Assembly: GCF_900120195.1 (NCBI RefSeq)
Contig: NZ_LT635539.1
Span: forward strand, 843,932-907,931
Direction of reading: 5' to 3'
DNA: 64,000 nt
Origin: Blautia sp. Marseille-P3087
GTDB taxonomy: Bacteria > Bacillota > Clostridia > Lachnospirales > Lachnospiraceae
Under the pieces are notes generated by a model. That model saw only the letters and a program-made list of their open reading frames with translations. It was not told where the DNA came from and ran no database searches. The position numbers and the translations under genes were made by a program. Below are positions 1-7,771 of this stretch, one piece after another. Within the stretch, counting starts at the first letter, position 1. Each line of letters starts with the position of its first letter.

Positions 1-444
1 GGTTGCTATTATTATCGTTATGATATACCTGTGGTATTGACCAATAATACATTTACTAAAAATGCTATTGATGAAAGCAAAAAACTTGGTGTTCAGCTTT
101 GGCAACAAAACAAAATACCATTTACAAACAAATCAATATTCCGTGGGCTCTTCAAACGAAAGAATAATATGAAACAGTACGATCACGAAACTTACCAGCA
201 ACTTCTTAATAATCTTGGAAATACTTATGTCGATACTCTTTCAAATAAATTAGGCGGATCTATTAAATTATTGAATATAGAAGAAACGTCTAGTGGCTAT
301 CATATGATATATGAAACAGATACAACTAACATTAATAATATCCATGCAGTGCAATCAGAATTTAACGACAATTTAAAAGACCATTACATATTTACCCAAC
401 TAACGGATACTACTTTTTCCATTGACCAAATAAACGCTTTGTAA
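1..444 (+). CDS. Mrr-like restriction endonuclease, C-terminal part (5' end outside window)
   Basis: The frame is open to the left window edge, so the gene begins upstream; the GTG at 31 is not needed as a start. The stretch VVLTNNTFTKNAIDESKK followed by GVQLWQ matches the end of the Mrr-type (PD-(D/E)XK) nuclease fold, where a conserved T-N-x-x-F-T segment follows the catalytic strands. The catalytic (E/Q)xK residues would lie upstream and are not visible. The last 90 residues have no recognised motif. Family members cut modified or foreign DNA. The neighbouring integrase suggests the gene is cargo of a mobile island. The fold assignment rests on one motif only, so it is moderate. Confidence 0.55.
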   Translation, partial: GCYYYRYDIPVVLTNNTFTKNAIDESKKLGVQLWQQNKIPFTNKSIFRGLFKRKNNMKQYDHETYQQLLNNLGNTYVDTLSNKLGGSIKLLNIEETSSGYHMIYETDTTNINNIHAVQSEFNDNLKDHYIFTQLTDTTFSIDQINAL

Positions 445-460
445 TTTTTAATATAAAAAA

Positions 461-490
461 ATCGCCCCGGTGTTGGCGCACCAGGACGAT
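461..490 (-). terminator. Hairpin with T-run on the minus strand
   Basis: A 12-base arm at 461-472 pairs with 479-490 (two mismatches) around a 6-base loop. Six A residues at 455-460 become a T-run after the stem on the minus strand, so it would stop minus-strand transcripts running antisense to the integrase. No T-run follows on the plus strand. Confidence 0.4.
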
Positions 491-496
491 TCAGAT

Positions 497-583
497 CTCC
501 GAAGAGATACCTCATTTTGCAAAGATATTGTATCATCTTCGGAGCAGTCGCACAACCCAAACGTTTGTGTGGCTGTTATTTTT
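497..583 (+). promoter_or_regulatory. Integrase leader: long hairpin followed by terminator-like hairpin
   Basis: Arm 497-510 (ctccgaagagatac) pairs with 530-544 over 14 bp with one bulged base. It is followed directly by a second hairpin, 545-555 with 565-575 (11 bp including two G-U pairs), and a T-rich run at 576-583. Both lie just upstream of the integrase ribosome site at 611. The layout resembles a transcription attenuator, or a recombinase binding region. No known riboswitch class is recognised. Confidence 0.45.
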
Positions 584-623
584 GTACCTATTTTTCAATT
601 ATCGATGGAAAGAAGGATTGAAA

Positions 624-1802
624 ATGCCGAAGAAAAGAAAGAAACACCCCAAACTGCCGAATGGATTCGGAAGTATCCGTTATCTTGGCAAGAACAGACA
701 CAACTGTTATGCAGTACATCCACCAGCAAAGATAGATCAGCTTGGAAATGTGGTTCGCTCACCTGCAATCTGTTATGTTGATGACTGGATCAAGGGTTTT
801 ACCATCCTGACTGCATACAAAGCAGGTACCTATCAACCTGGAATGGAAAGGGACTTGTCAGTCTCTCCAACATCTGACACCGACACACTTGTAAGCCGTA
901 TTATTGCAGATTACAGTACAATCAAAGGAGTAGAGAGTAAACATCCAGAGATTAAAAAGCCAACCTTCAAAGAGGTATACGAACAGTTCCTTAAGTGGAA
1001 ATTTGCTGAAGGAACGAATTATTCAGAATCCACAAGAAACAATTACACTGCTGCGTATACATATTGCACAGAGTTGTATGACAAAATATTTGAAGATTTG
1101 AAAGCAACAGAGTTGCAAAATTTTCTCGATAAACAAAAGGGGTTAAAAAAAGGCAGTCTTGTAAAAATCTTATCTCTGTTCAATCAAATGTACAAATATG
1201 CAATGTTTGCCGAGATTGTTACTGAAAGAAAATCTCAATATGTGAGAATCAACGCTGTCGACGATGAAGAACATGGAACTCCATTCACTGAACATGAACT
1301 CAGAATCCTGTGGAAAAATGCCAATAATCCAGACATACAATTAATCTTGATCATGAGCTATTCTGGTTGGCGAATTGGTGAATTATCAGGATTGGAAGTT
1401 AATCTGAAAGAAAAATATTTTAAAGGCGGTATCAAAACCCAAGCCGGTAAAGGAAGAATTGTCCCGATTCATCCCATGATATACGATTTTGTAAAGACAA
1501 GAATCACTGCTGATGGAACACTGCTAAATATGAACAAAGTCACCTACAGAATGTTTCGCTTCTATCCAATACTGGAAAAGTTAGAAATATCCGGAAGTCC
1601 AAAACATACTCCTCATGATTGCAGACATACCTTTTCTGCTCTATGTGAAAAGTATTCCGTCAGAGAAAATGACCGAAAACGAATGCTCGGACATTCATTC
1701 GGAAGTGATATTACCAATGCCGTATATGGACACCGAACTCTGGAAGAACTCAGATCTGAGATTGAAAAGATCAAAGTACCATTTGTGACCAACTGTGACT
1801 AA
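624..1802 (+). CDS. Tyrosine recombinase / phage-type integrase
   Basis: A 392-residue site-specific recombinase that would insert and excise a mobile element. The C-terminal catalytic domain shows the expected residues: Arg250 in SGWRIGELSG, His331 and Arg334 in HDCRHTF, His357 in MLGHSF, and the nucleophile Tyr368 in NAVYGH. The N-terminus (PNGFGSIRYLG) resembles the Arm-binding domain of Clostridia integrases, followed by a core-binding helical region around residues 105-215. ATG 624 is chosen because AGAAGGA sits at 611-617; the frame is open further upstream (first ATG at 528), but those extra codons overlap the leader hairpins. The gene points at the chromosomal trmL cluster, so the element boundary probably lies between its stop and 1930. 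Confidence 0.9.
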   Translation: MPKKRKKHPKLPNGFGSIRYLGKNRHNCYAVHPPAKIDQLGNVVRSPAICYVDDWIKGFTILTAYKAGTYQPGMERDLSVSPTSDTDTLVSRIIADYSTIKGVESKHPEIKKPTFKEVYEQFLKWKFAEGTNYSESTRNNYTAAYTYCTELYDKIFEDLKATELQNFLDKQKGLKKGSLVKILSLFNQMYKYAMFAEIVTERKSQYVRINAVDDEEHGTPFTEHELRILWKNANNPDIQLILIMSYSGWRIGELSGLEVNLKEKYFKGGIKTQAGKGRIVPIHPMIYDFVKTRITADGTLLNMNKVTYRMFRFYPILEKLEISGSPKHTPHDCRHTFSALCEKYSVRENDRKRMLGHSFGSDITNAVYGHRTLEELRSEIEKIKVPFVTNCD

Positions 1803-1930
1803 CCGTCCCATTTTAAACCGTTTTTGTTCCATTAAAAACAATGTAACACAATCCCGCAGCCCCGCATAAAATCAACATTTTCCAGTATTTATGCAGGTTT
1901 GCGGACATTGTAAAAGGATTCACATTAGAA

Positions 1931-1972
1931 AAGGCAAAGTAGAGATTTTTCTCCGCTTTGCCTTCTTTTTTC
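1931..1972. terminator. Intrinsic terminator between convergent integrase and trmL
   Basis: Arm aaggcaaag at 1931-1939 pairs with ctttgcctt at 1956-1964. A T-rich run follows on the plus strand and a short T-run on the minus strand, so it can serve both converging genes. Confidence 0.7.
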
Positions 1973-1984
1973 TTATATATGCTT

Positions 1985-2485
1985 TTATTCCCATGTGTGG
2001 TTGTGAAGTTGTCCCTTAAGCTGCATGTGGTCAAACTGATTCTGTCTCAGCGCCTCATATAACACAATTGCCACAGAATTACTGAGATTCAGTGAACGAA
2101 TATCATTGATCATCGGAATCCGGACACATTTTTCTTTATGTTCCATCAGAATTTCTTCCGGAATTCCCGCACTTTCTTTTCCGAACATGATATAACAATC
2201 ATCTTCATACTGTACATCTGTATAAGTTTTTAATGCTTTTGTCGTTGCATAATAAATCTTTGCATTGGGATTTTTTTCTACAAAATCTTCATAATCCAGA
2301 TAAGTTGTCACATCCAGATCTTTCCAGTAATCCATTCCGGCTCTTTTGAGTGCTTTTTCACTGATGCTGAATCCCAGCGGCTCGATCAAATGCAGTTTTG
2401 TGCCGGTTGCCACACAGGTTCTTCCGATATTTCCTGTATTTGCCGGAATTTCCGGTTCCAGCAATACAATATTAAGCTTTGCCAT
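1985..2485 (-). CDS. trmL: tRNA (cytidine/uridine-34-2'-O)-methyltransferase TrmL
   Basis: A 166-residue SPOUT (SpoU-type) methyltransferase that 2'-O-methylates the wobble base of tRNA-Leu isoacceptors using SAM. Visible motifs in order: PANTGNIGRTC near the N-terminus, MFGKESAGIPEE in the middle, and IPMINDIRSLNLSNSVAIV near the C-terminus, which form the knotted SAM pocket. The length is normal for TrmL. The start at 2485 (MAKLNIVLLEP) is preferred over a longer in-frame reading. Its first codons overlap the end of the upstream gene by 14 bases, suggesting translational coupling at the tail of the minus-strand cluster. Confidence 0.93.
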   Translation of the reverse strand: MAKLNIVLLEPEIPANTGNIGRTCVATGTKLHLIEPLGFSISEKALKRAGMDYWKDLDVTTYLDYEDFVEKNPNAKIYYATTKALKTYTDVQYEDDCYIMFGKESAGIPEEILMEHKEKCVRIPMINDIRSLNLSNSVAIVLYEALRQNQFDHMQLKGQLHNHTWE

Positions 2486-3074
2486 GTTTCTTTTCCTTTC
2501 CTGAGTGATGAAAACGCGGACGTTCCAGATATCTGGTGATTTCTCCACTGTGAAGCAGCCGGTCATTTCCTTTATCTGTATGGCCAATCACTGCCGCATG
2601 AATTCCCCGTGCTTCAAGCTCACGCACTAGGGCATCCCCCTGTCCGGTGCCTAAAAGTACCGTTCCTTCAGACTCCAGTTTATACGGATCCACATCCAGT
2701 CGTTCGCAGACTTCAATCGTCTCCTGACGTATCGGAATCTTCCGAAGATCCACATCCAGACCGACTCCCGATGCCTCTGCCATCTTCCAGAGACCGCTTA
2801 AGATTCCGCCTTCTTCTGTAAAATACAATGCAGAAATCCTCTTGTCCATCCAGAAGTCATCTTCTCTGGAAACTTTACATTTCTGCAGCGTATCTGTACT
2901 CATATAAAGAAAACTCTCCGAAAAATATTTACGCAATTTTTCTTTTTCCCGGCTGATCAGTACCAGAGTACCAGATATTCCGATTTCTCCCGCTACTACC
3001 AGATCTTCTCCCGGTTTCAGTCTCCCCGTGATTTCTGCCTGCAGTGCCTCCAGTGCCTGCTGTCCTAATTTCAT
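2472..3074 (-). CDS. Short AIR-synthase/HypE-related protein (C-terminal half only)
   Basis: 200 residues corresponding to the C-terminal domain of the PurM/HypE-like 'AIR synthase related' proteins, which are usually about 330 residues. The ending TEEGGILSGLWKMAEASGVG, the region around IPIRQETIEVCERL and the AAVIGHTDKGND turn match that domain. The N-terminal ATP-binding half with its glycine- and aspartate-rich loop is missing, and the protein starts cleanly with MKLGQQALEAL. It could be a regulatory or degenerate form; no enzymatic role can be assigned. It overlaps trmL by 14 bases and follows a small membrane protein gene by about 40 bases. Confidence 0.7.
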   Translation of the reverse strand: MKLGQQALEALQAEITGRLKPGEDLVVAGEIGISGTLVLISREKEKLRKYFSESFLYMSTDTLQKCKVSREDDFWMDKRISALYFTEEGGILSGLWKMAEASGVGLDVDLRKIPIRQETIEVCERLDVDPYKLESEGTVLLGTGQGDALVRELEARGIHAAVIGHTDKGNDRLLHSGEITRYLERPRFHHSGKEKKHGKA

Positions 3075-3117
3075 AATCTCCCTCCGGTATTTCTTATTTC
3101 GTCATTCTGCTCTGTGC

Positions 3118-3222
3118 TCACAGCAGAATAGAAAGAATACTCGGAACTACCATTGCAAGAACAAGGATCACTGCAATCACTGCTGTGATGATTTTTCTTT
3201 TTTTTGGATCAAACATTCCCAT
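3118..3222 (-). CDS. 34-residue single-pass membrane protein
   Basis: The small reading frame starts MGMFDPKKRK, continues with a hydrophobic span of about 20 residues rich in Ile, Val and Leu, and ends SILL. ATG 3222 is preceded by GAGGTG at a usable distance; the second ATG (3216) is an alternative. A positively charged N-terminus followed by one helix predicts a cytoplasm-in membrane anchor. Similar short 'FDPKKRK' proteins are, to my recollection, frequent in Clostridia, but I know no function. It lies in the same strand and cluster as the radical SAM and AIR-synthase-like genes. Confidence 0.65.
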   Translation of the reverse strand: MGMFDPKKRKIITAVIAVILVLAMVVPSILSILL

Positions 3223-3277
3223 TTTATCTGTCACCTCGTGTCATTTATCACATTATTAACTAATTTTGCCCTAATAA

Positions 3278-4930
3278 CTACGCTGTTAATTGAATCGTTT
3301 CTGTGTACGCATTATTGGACAGCGGATCGCGTCTTTCATAATCAAACAGAACTGCTCTGCCGTCCTCAAATACTTCTATATGCGCCGTTTTGGAGATATG
3401 ATTTGCTTTTCTGTAATCCCATATGGCTGTCTCATATACTTTCTGATCCGGTGCAAATGATGGACGTTTTTTCAGTTTTTCTCTGAGATACAGATCATAA
3501 AGCATCTTCTGCGATGCTTTCTCAACTGAAACATCTGTTTCTTCCTGCAAATACTCGAGCAGAATCTCATAACGTCTCATTCTGGAGTGAGAAATTTCAC
3601 TGTAACCTTTCTTTTCATAAAAAGCACCCAGACTCTCATAAAAAGTAAATGCATCTTTTGCCAGCGGAACCAGATATTCCAGTGTATGCTGAAACTGACC
3701 ACTATTATAATACACTTCCACCATACTTTCCACTGCTTTTAACTTCAACACATCTCCGTACGGCAGCCATTTCGTGGAAAGCACTTCATATGGTTCTTTT
3801 TCTTTGTGAACAATTCCATATTTTTCCGCTTCTTCTTTCATCAGGGAACCTTTCAGAACTTTCAGGAAGCCCAGCTGCAGCTGGTCCGGTTTCATCTGGT
3901 ACACGTCATTGAAAGAGCGGTGAAATGTATCATAATCCTCGTACGGAAGACCCGCGATCAGATCCAGATGCTGATGAATATTTCGGAAGCTGTGCACACG
4001 GTCAACACACCTTTCCAGCTTGTCAAGATCCATATGACGATGAATCGCACGAATCGTCTCCTGATTTGTTGACTGCACACCAATTTCAAGCTGGATCAGT
4101 CCCGGACGCATTTTTGCCATCAGATCCATTTCCTCATCACGAAGAAGATCTGCCGAAACTTCAAAGTGAAAATTCGTCACACCATTGTCATGTTCCAGAA
4201 TATATTTCCAGATAGCCATGGCATGTTCGTGTTTGCAGTTAAATGTACGGTCTACAAATTTCACCTGTGGAACTTTGTGATCCAGAAAAAACTGCAGTTC
4301 TTTTTTTACCAGTTCCAGATCACGGAATCTGAGTTTTTTGTCTATAGAAGACAGGCAGTAACTACAAGAAAACGGGCAGCCTCTGCTGCTCTCATAATAA
4401 ATGATACGATTCTCAAACTCCTCAAGATGCTGGTAAACAAATGGGATCTCACTTAAATTCATCAGCTCCCGCCATCCATTATGTCGTATTTCTTCACCAT
4501 CACGATAGGCAATTCCTCTGATTTCTCCAAGGCTTCCCTTCCCGTCTATGTAATATTCGAGAAGATCGTGGAATGTCTTTTCTCCTTCGCCCACCAGTAC
4601 TCCTGTCACTTCCGGCATTTCTGTCAGAAAATTTTCCGCATCATAAGAAACCTCCGGTCCACCGGCCCAGAAAGCGGTTTCCGGAAGAATTTTGGCCAGA
4701 TCACGAATCAGTTCCCGTACAAACGAAATATTCCAGATATAACAGGAGAAACAGACAACGTCTGCTCCACTGCCATAAATATCTTTAAGAATCTCATCCT
4801 TTGGCTGATTGATCGTGTATTCCCGAAGAAAGACTTCCTTATCATAATCCGAGGAATATGCTTTCAGATCATAAACAGCCAGATTTGAATGAATATATTT
4901 TGCATTGCATGCTGCAAGTAAGATTTTCAT
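3278..4930 (-). CDS. B12-binding domain radical SAM protein (DUF4080 type)
   Basis: 550 residues. The N-terminal 130 residues form a cobalamin-binding-like Rossmann domain (start MKILLAACNAKYIHSN, with AGGPEVSYDAE). The radical SAM core follows, with the CxxxCxxC cluster motif seen as GCPFSCSYC and a downstream LIQLEIGVQSTN strand. The C-terminal 150 residues fit DUF4080. Such enzymes use SAM and a 4Fe-4S cluster to make radicals, often in RNA or cofactor modification; the substrate here is unknown. It sits 24 bases after thioredoxin, in one run with the thioredoxin system and trmL, which suggests redox support or tRNA modification, but that is inference. Confidence 0.85.
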   Translation of the reverse strand: MKILLAACNAKYIHSNLAVYDLKAYSSDYDKEVFLREYTINQPKDEILKDIYGSGADVVCFSCYIWNISFVRELIRDLAKILPETAFWAGGPEVSYDAENFLTEMPEVTGVLVGEGEKTFHDLLEYYIDGKGSLGEIRGIAYRDGEEIRHNGWRELMNLSEIPFVYQHLEEFENRIIYYESSRGCPFSCSYCLSSIDKKLRFRDLELVKKELQFFLDHKVPQVKFVDRTFNCKHEHAMAIWKYILEHDNGVTNFHFEVSADLLRDEEMDLMAKMRPGLIQLEIGVQSTNQETIRAIHRHMDLDKLERCVDRVHSFRNIHQHLDLIAGLPYEDYDTFHRSFNDVYQMKPDQLQLGFLKVLKGSLMKEEAEKYGIVHKEKEPYEVLSTKWLPYGDVLKLKAVESMVEVYYNSGQFQHTLEYLVPLAKDAFTFYESLGAFYEKKGYSEISHSRMRRYEILLEYLQEETDVSVEKASQKMLYDLYLREKLKKRPSFAPDQKVYETAIWDYRKANHISKTAHIEVFEDGRAVLFDYERRDPLSNNAYTETIQLTA

Positions 4931-4954
4931 GAATGTCCCAAATCCTTCCCGCTA

Positions 4955-5257
4955 TTATTCATCCAGAATTTTTTTGATATCTTCTTTTGCAGTCAGACCT
5001 ACCAGACGATGTACTTCTTTGCCGTCTTTAAAAATCAGAAGTGTCGGAATACTGACAACCCTGAACTGCTGCGCAAGTCCCATTTCCTGATCTACATCGA
5101 TTTTACCGACGTTATAACCTTCCTCTGCAAGTTCTTCTACGATTGGGCCCTGACGCATGCATGGCCCACACCATGTTGCCCAGAAATCAATCAAAATCGG
5201 TTTTTCTGATCTTAAAACTTCTTCTTCAAAATTCTGTGAAGTAATTGTTTTTGCCAT
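4955..5257 (-). CDS. trxA: Thioredoxin
   Basis: A 100-residue thioredoxin fold protein with the redox site WCGPC at about residues 28-32, preceded by ILIDFWAT, and the cis-proline loop in VVSIPTLLIF. Length is close to the typical 105 residues. It reduces protein disulfides in the cytoplasm and is recycled by a thioredoxin reductase, whose gene lies 70 bases upstream on the same strand. ATG 5257 is preceded by an AAGGAGAA ribosome site. Confidence 0.95.
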   Translation of the reverse strand: MAKTITSQNFEEEVLRSEKPILIDFWATWCGPCMRQGPIVEELAEEGYNVGKIDVDQEMGLAQQFRVVSIPTLLIFKDGKEVHRLVGLTAKEDIKKILDE

Positions 5258-5326
5258 AATTGTTCTCCTTTTCTATATTCTGTGATTTAGTATCTGCGTT
5301 TTCAGTAATATTATCAAGTCTGTAGA

Positions 5327-6223
5327 TTATTTTTTATGCCGGACATATTTACCGGCACTGATTCCAGCCATGCTGCCTTCATAAACCGCTTTCGATACCT
5401 GAAGCAGCCCTCCGGTACAGTCTCCTGCCGCAAAAAGTCCCGGAATCGTTGTCTCCATCTCTGAATTGACTTTAATATTTTCCTTATCGGTCAGCTCAGC
5501 ACCCATCTGACGTGCGATTTCCGCACTGCCGGCTGTTCCGAGCGCTACAAAAATACCGTCCGCCGGATAAAAGGACGCTTCTGCTACTCCGTCTTCCTGT
5601 GCATGGATATCATTTTCCATTCGAAGACCTGAAACAAGATCATCCCCCTCGATTGCCTGAATCTTCATGGTATTGACTGCAATCGGATGTTCTCTGGAAA
5701 ACTCCGGTTCCTTTCCATTTGTATAGATGGTTACAGATGGGGTCACATTTCGAAGTTCTTCTGCTTCATGAAGGGCAAAATCACTGTTTCCGAGAACTGC
5801 CACTTCACGGTTTCTGTAAAAGAACGCATCACAGACTGCGCAATAGCTGACACCTTTTCCCTCAAACTCACGTATTCCAGGAATCGATGGTGCAGTCCGT
5901 CTGCTTCCTGTCGCAAGGATCACACTGACTGTATCAAAATCTCCTGCCGTTGTCTGCACCGTAAATGTGTCAAAACCTTTGATTCCAAGCACCTGTGCCT
6001 CAATGATCCGCACGCCCAGAGCTTTTGCCTGTACAAGTCCACGCTCATAAAGCTCTTCACCGGATATCGGTTCTTCCAGCCCATAATAGTTTTCGATTTT
6101 TTCTGCTTTTGCCAGTGCTCCGATCCCATTGTTGATCACTATTGGATTCAGATTACTTCTGGCAGTATATAACGCTGCGGAAATCCCTGCCGGGCCCGCA
6201 CCGATGATGATTACATCTTCCAT
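5327..6223 (-). CDS. Thioredoxin reductase-like flavoprotein with atypical NAD(P)H site
   Basis: 298 residues with the thioredoxin reductase architecture: N-terminal FAD motif GAGPAGISAALYTAR, redox-active CAVCD near residue 135, and C-terminal GDCTGGLLQVSKA. In place of the usual GGGDSA and HRR segments that hold NADPH, the second nucleotide domain reads VAVLGNSDFALHEAEEL and then TIYTNGKEPE. Clostridial ferredoxin-dependent flavin thioredoxin reductases are known to lack the NADPH motifs, so the electron donor here may be ferredoxin (inference). The trxA gene follows directly, which makes thioredoxin the likely partner. Confidence 0.85.
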   Translation of the reverse strand: MEDVIIIGAGPAGISAALYTARSNLNPIVINNGIGALAKAEKIENYYGLEEPISGEELYERGLVQAKALGVRIIEAQVLGIKGFDTFTVQTTAGDFDTVSVILATGSRRTAPSIPGIREFEGKGVSYCAVCDAFFYRNREVAVLGNSDFALHEAEELRNVTPSVTIYTNGKEPEFSREHPIAVNTMKIQAIEGDDLVSGLRMENDIHAQEDGVAEASFYPADGIFVALGTAGSAEIARQMGAELTDKENIKVNSEMETTIPGLFAAGDCTGGLLQVSKAVYEGSMAGISAGKYVRHKK

Positions 6224-6491
6224 CTTATCACCTGCGTTTCTGATTCATATTTCATTGCTTTATAATATACACTATTTTGTAAAAAATTTCAGCATTTATT
6301 CCTGTTTCTGCTCTTTTATTATACGAGAGATTTCTGATTTCCTCAAGAGAATTTGTTTTATTTAACTTTTTAAAGACATGTTTTTTTCATTTTTCTTAAT
6401 TTTTTCATCGTTTTTTCTGTAATTTCTGTTACATTTGTGATATATTTTTATTGTATTATGCCTGATTCTGAATAAGGAGTATTACTACACT

Positions 6492-7676
6492 ATGAGAAGT
6501 TTTGAATATTACACACCGACTAAGGTGATTTTTGGAAAAGATACACATTTAAGAATAGGAGAAATCCTGAAAGATTATAACTGTCACAAAATACTGATCC
6601 ATTATGGTGGCAAAAGTGCTGTAAAATCCGGTCTGATCGATGATATCAAAAAATGTCTCACAGATGCCGGATTTGATTTTGTTACTCTGGGCGGAGTTGT
6701 TCCAAATCCACGTCTTTCCAAAGTGCGGGAAGGAATTTCTCTTTGCCGGAAGGAAAACATAGATTTTATCCTCGCTGTCGGTGGCGGAAGTGTCATTGAT
6801 TCCGCAAAAGCAATCGGCTACGGTGTCGCAAACCCATGGACAGATGTCTGGAACTTTTTCTTAAAGACCGAAGTTCCAACTGCCTGCATTCCAATCGGTG
6901 CGATTCCTACAATTGCAGCTTCCGGAAGTGAAATGAGCGGTTCCTGTGTCATCACAAACGAGGACGGATGGCTGAAACGCGGAAGCACCCGCAGCGACCT
7001 CTGTCGCCCGAAATTTACACTGATGAACCCACGTCTTACTTATACATTACCGGAATATCAGACAGAAAGCGGCTGTGTGGACATTCTCATGCATACAATG
7101 GAACGTTATTTTGTCAACGTTGAAACCATGGAAATCACAGACAGCATCAGCGAATCTCTGATGCAAACTGTCATCTATAATGCACGTATCCTTTTGAATG
7201 AACCTGGTAACTATAATGCAAGAGCCGAAATCATGTGGGCAGGAAGTCTTTCTCACAATGGACTGACCGGATGTGGTACTGGTGGCGGTGACTGGGCCTG
7301 CCATCAGCTGGAACACGAACTCGGCGGCATGTTTGATGTAACACACGGTGCCGGACTTTCCGCAATCTGGGGAAGCTGGGCACGTTATGTATATGATGCC
7401 AACCCTGAACGTTTTGCACAGTTTGCAACCAACATTTTTGATATTCCCTGCTTTGCAGATTACGAAAGCACAGCACTTGCCGGAATTGAAGCCATGGAAG
7501 ATTTCTTCCGTTCCATTCACATGCCGACAAATCTTCGTGAACTTGGTCTGGATCTCACAGATGAGCAGATTCATGAGCTGGCTTTCAAATGCAGTTTCGA
7601 AGATACCCGTACAATCGGTGTATTCAAACAGCTCAACATGAAAGATATGGAAAAAATCTATATGATGGCACGATAA
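6492..7676 (+). CDS. Iron-containing alcohol dehydrogenase (butanol dehydrogenase/YqhD type)
   Basis: 394 residues of the group III iron alcohol dehydrogenase family. The nucleotide-binding motif GGGSVIDSAKAIGY is near residue 100. Metal ligands are provided by Asp/His residues of the C-terminal all-helical domain, visible around ACHQLEHELGGMFDVTHGAG. The family reduces aldehydes such as butyraldehyde to alcohols using NAD(P)H, disposing of reducing power in fermenters. It is a single plus-strand unit with its own terminator at 7701. An AAGGAG ribosome site lies about 13 bases before ATG 6492. Confidence 0.92.
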   Translation: MRSFEYYTPTKVIFGKDTHLRIGEILKDYNCHKILIHYGGKSAVKSGLIDDIKKCLTDAGFDFVTLGGVVPNPRLSKVREGISLCRKENIDFILAVGGGSVIDSAKAIGYGVANPWTDVWNFFLKTEVPTACIPIGAIPTIAASGSEMSGSCVITNEDGWLKRGSTRSDLCRPKFTLMNPRLTYTLPEYQTESGCVDILMHTMERYFVNVETMEITDSISESLMQTVIYNARILLNEPGNYNARAEIMWAGSLSHNGLTGCGTGGGDWACHQLEHELGGMFDVTHGAGLSAIWGSWARYVYDANPERFAQFATNIFDIPCFADYESTALAGIEAMEDFFRSIHMPTNLRELGLDLTDEQIHELAFKCSFEDTRTIGVFKQLNMKDMEKIYMMAR

Positions 7677-7700
7677 AAAACATTTCAGGAAACAAATTTT

Positions 7701-7735
7701 AAGGCAGGAGCTCTTCTTCGAGTTCCTGCCTTTCT
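7701..7735 (+). terminator. Terminator of the alcohol dehydrogenase gene
   Basis: A 12-bp GC-rich stem (aggcaggagctc with gagttcctgcct) with a short loop, followed by TTTCTC. It lies 25 bases after the stop and may also serve the converging gene at 7772. Confidence 0.75.
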
Positions 7736-7771
7736 CTGTTATAAACACTTTTCTGTAAAATGTTTCTCCTC

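Noticed and set aside
470..781. Plus-strand frame of 103 codons overlapping the integrase start
   Set aside because: It overlaps the leader hairpins and the integrase in another frame; composition is not protein-like and the integrase has the better ribosome site.
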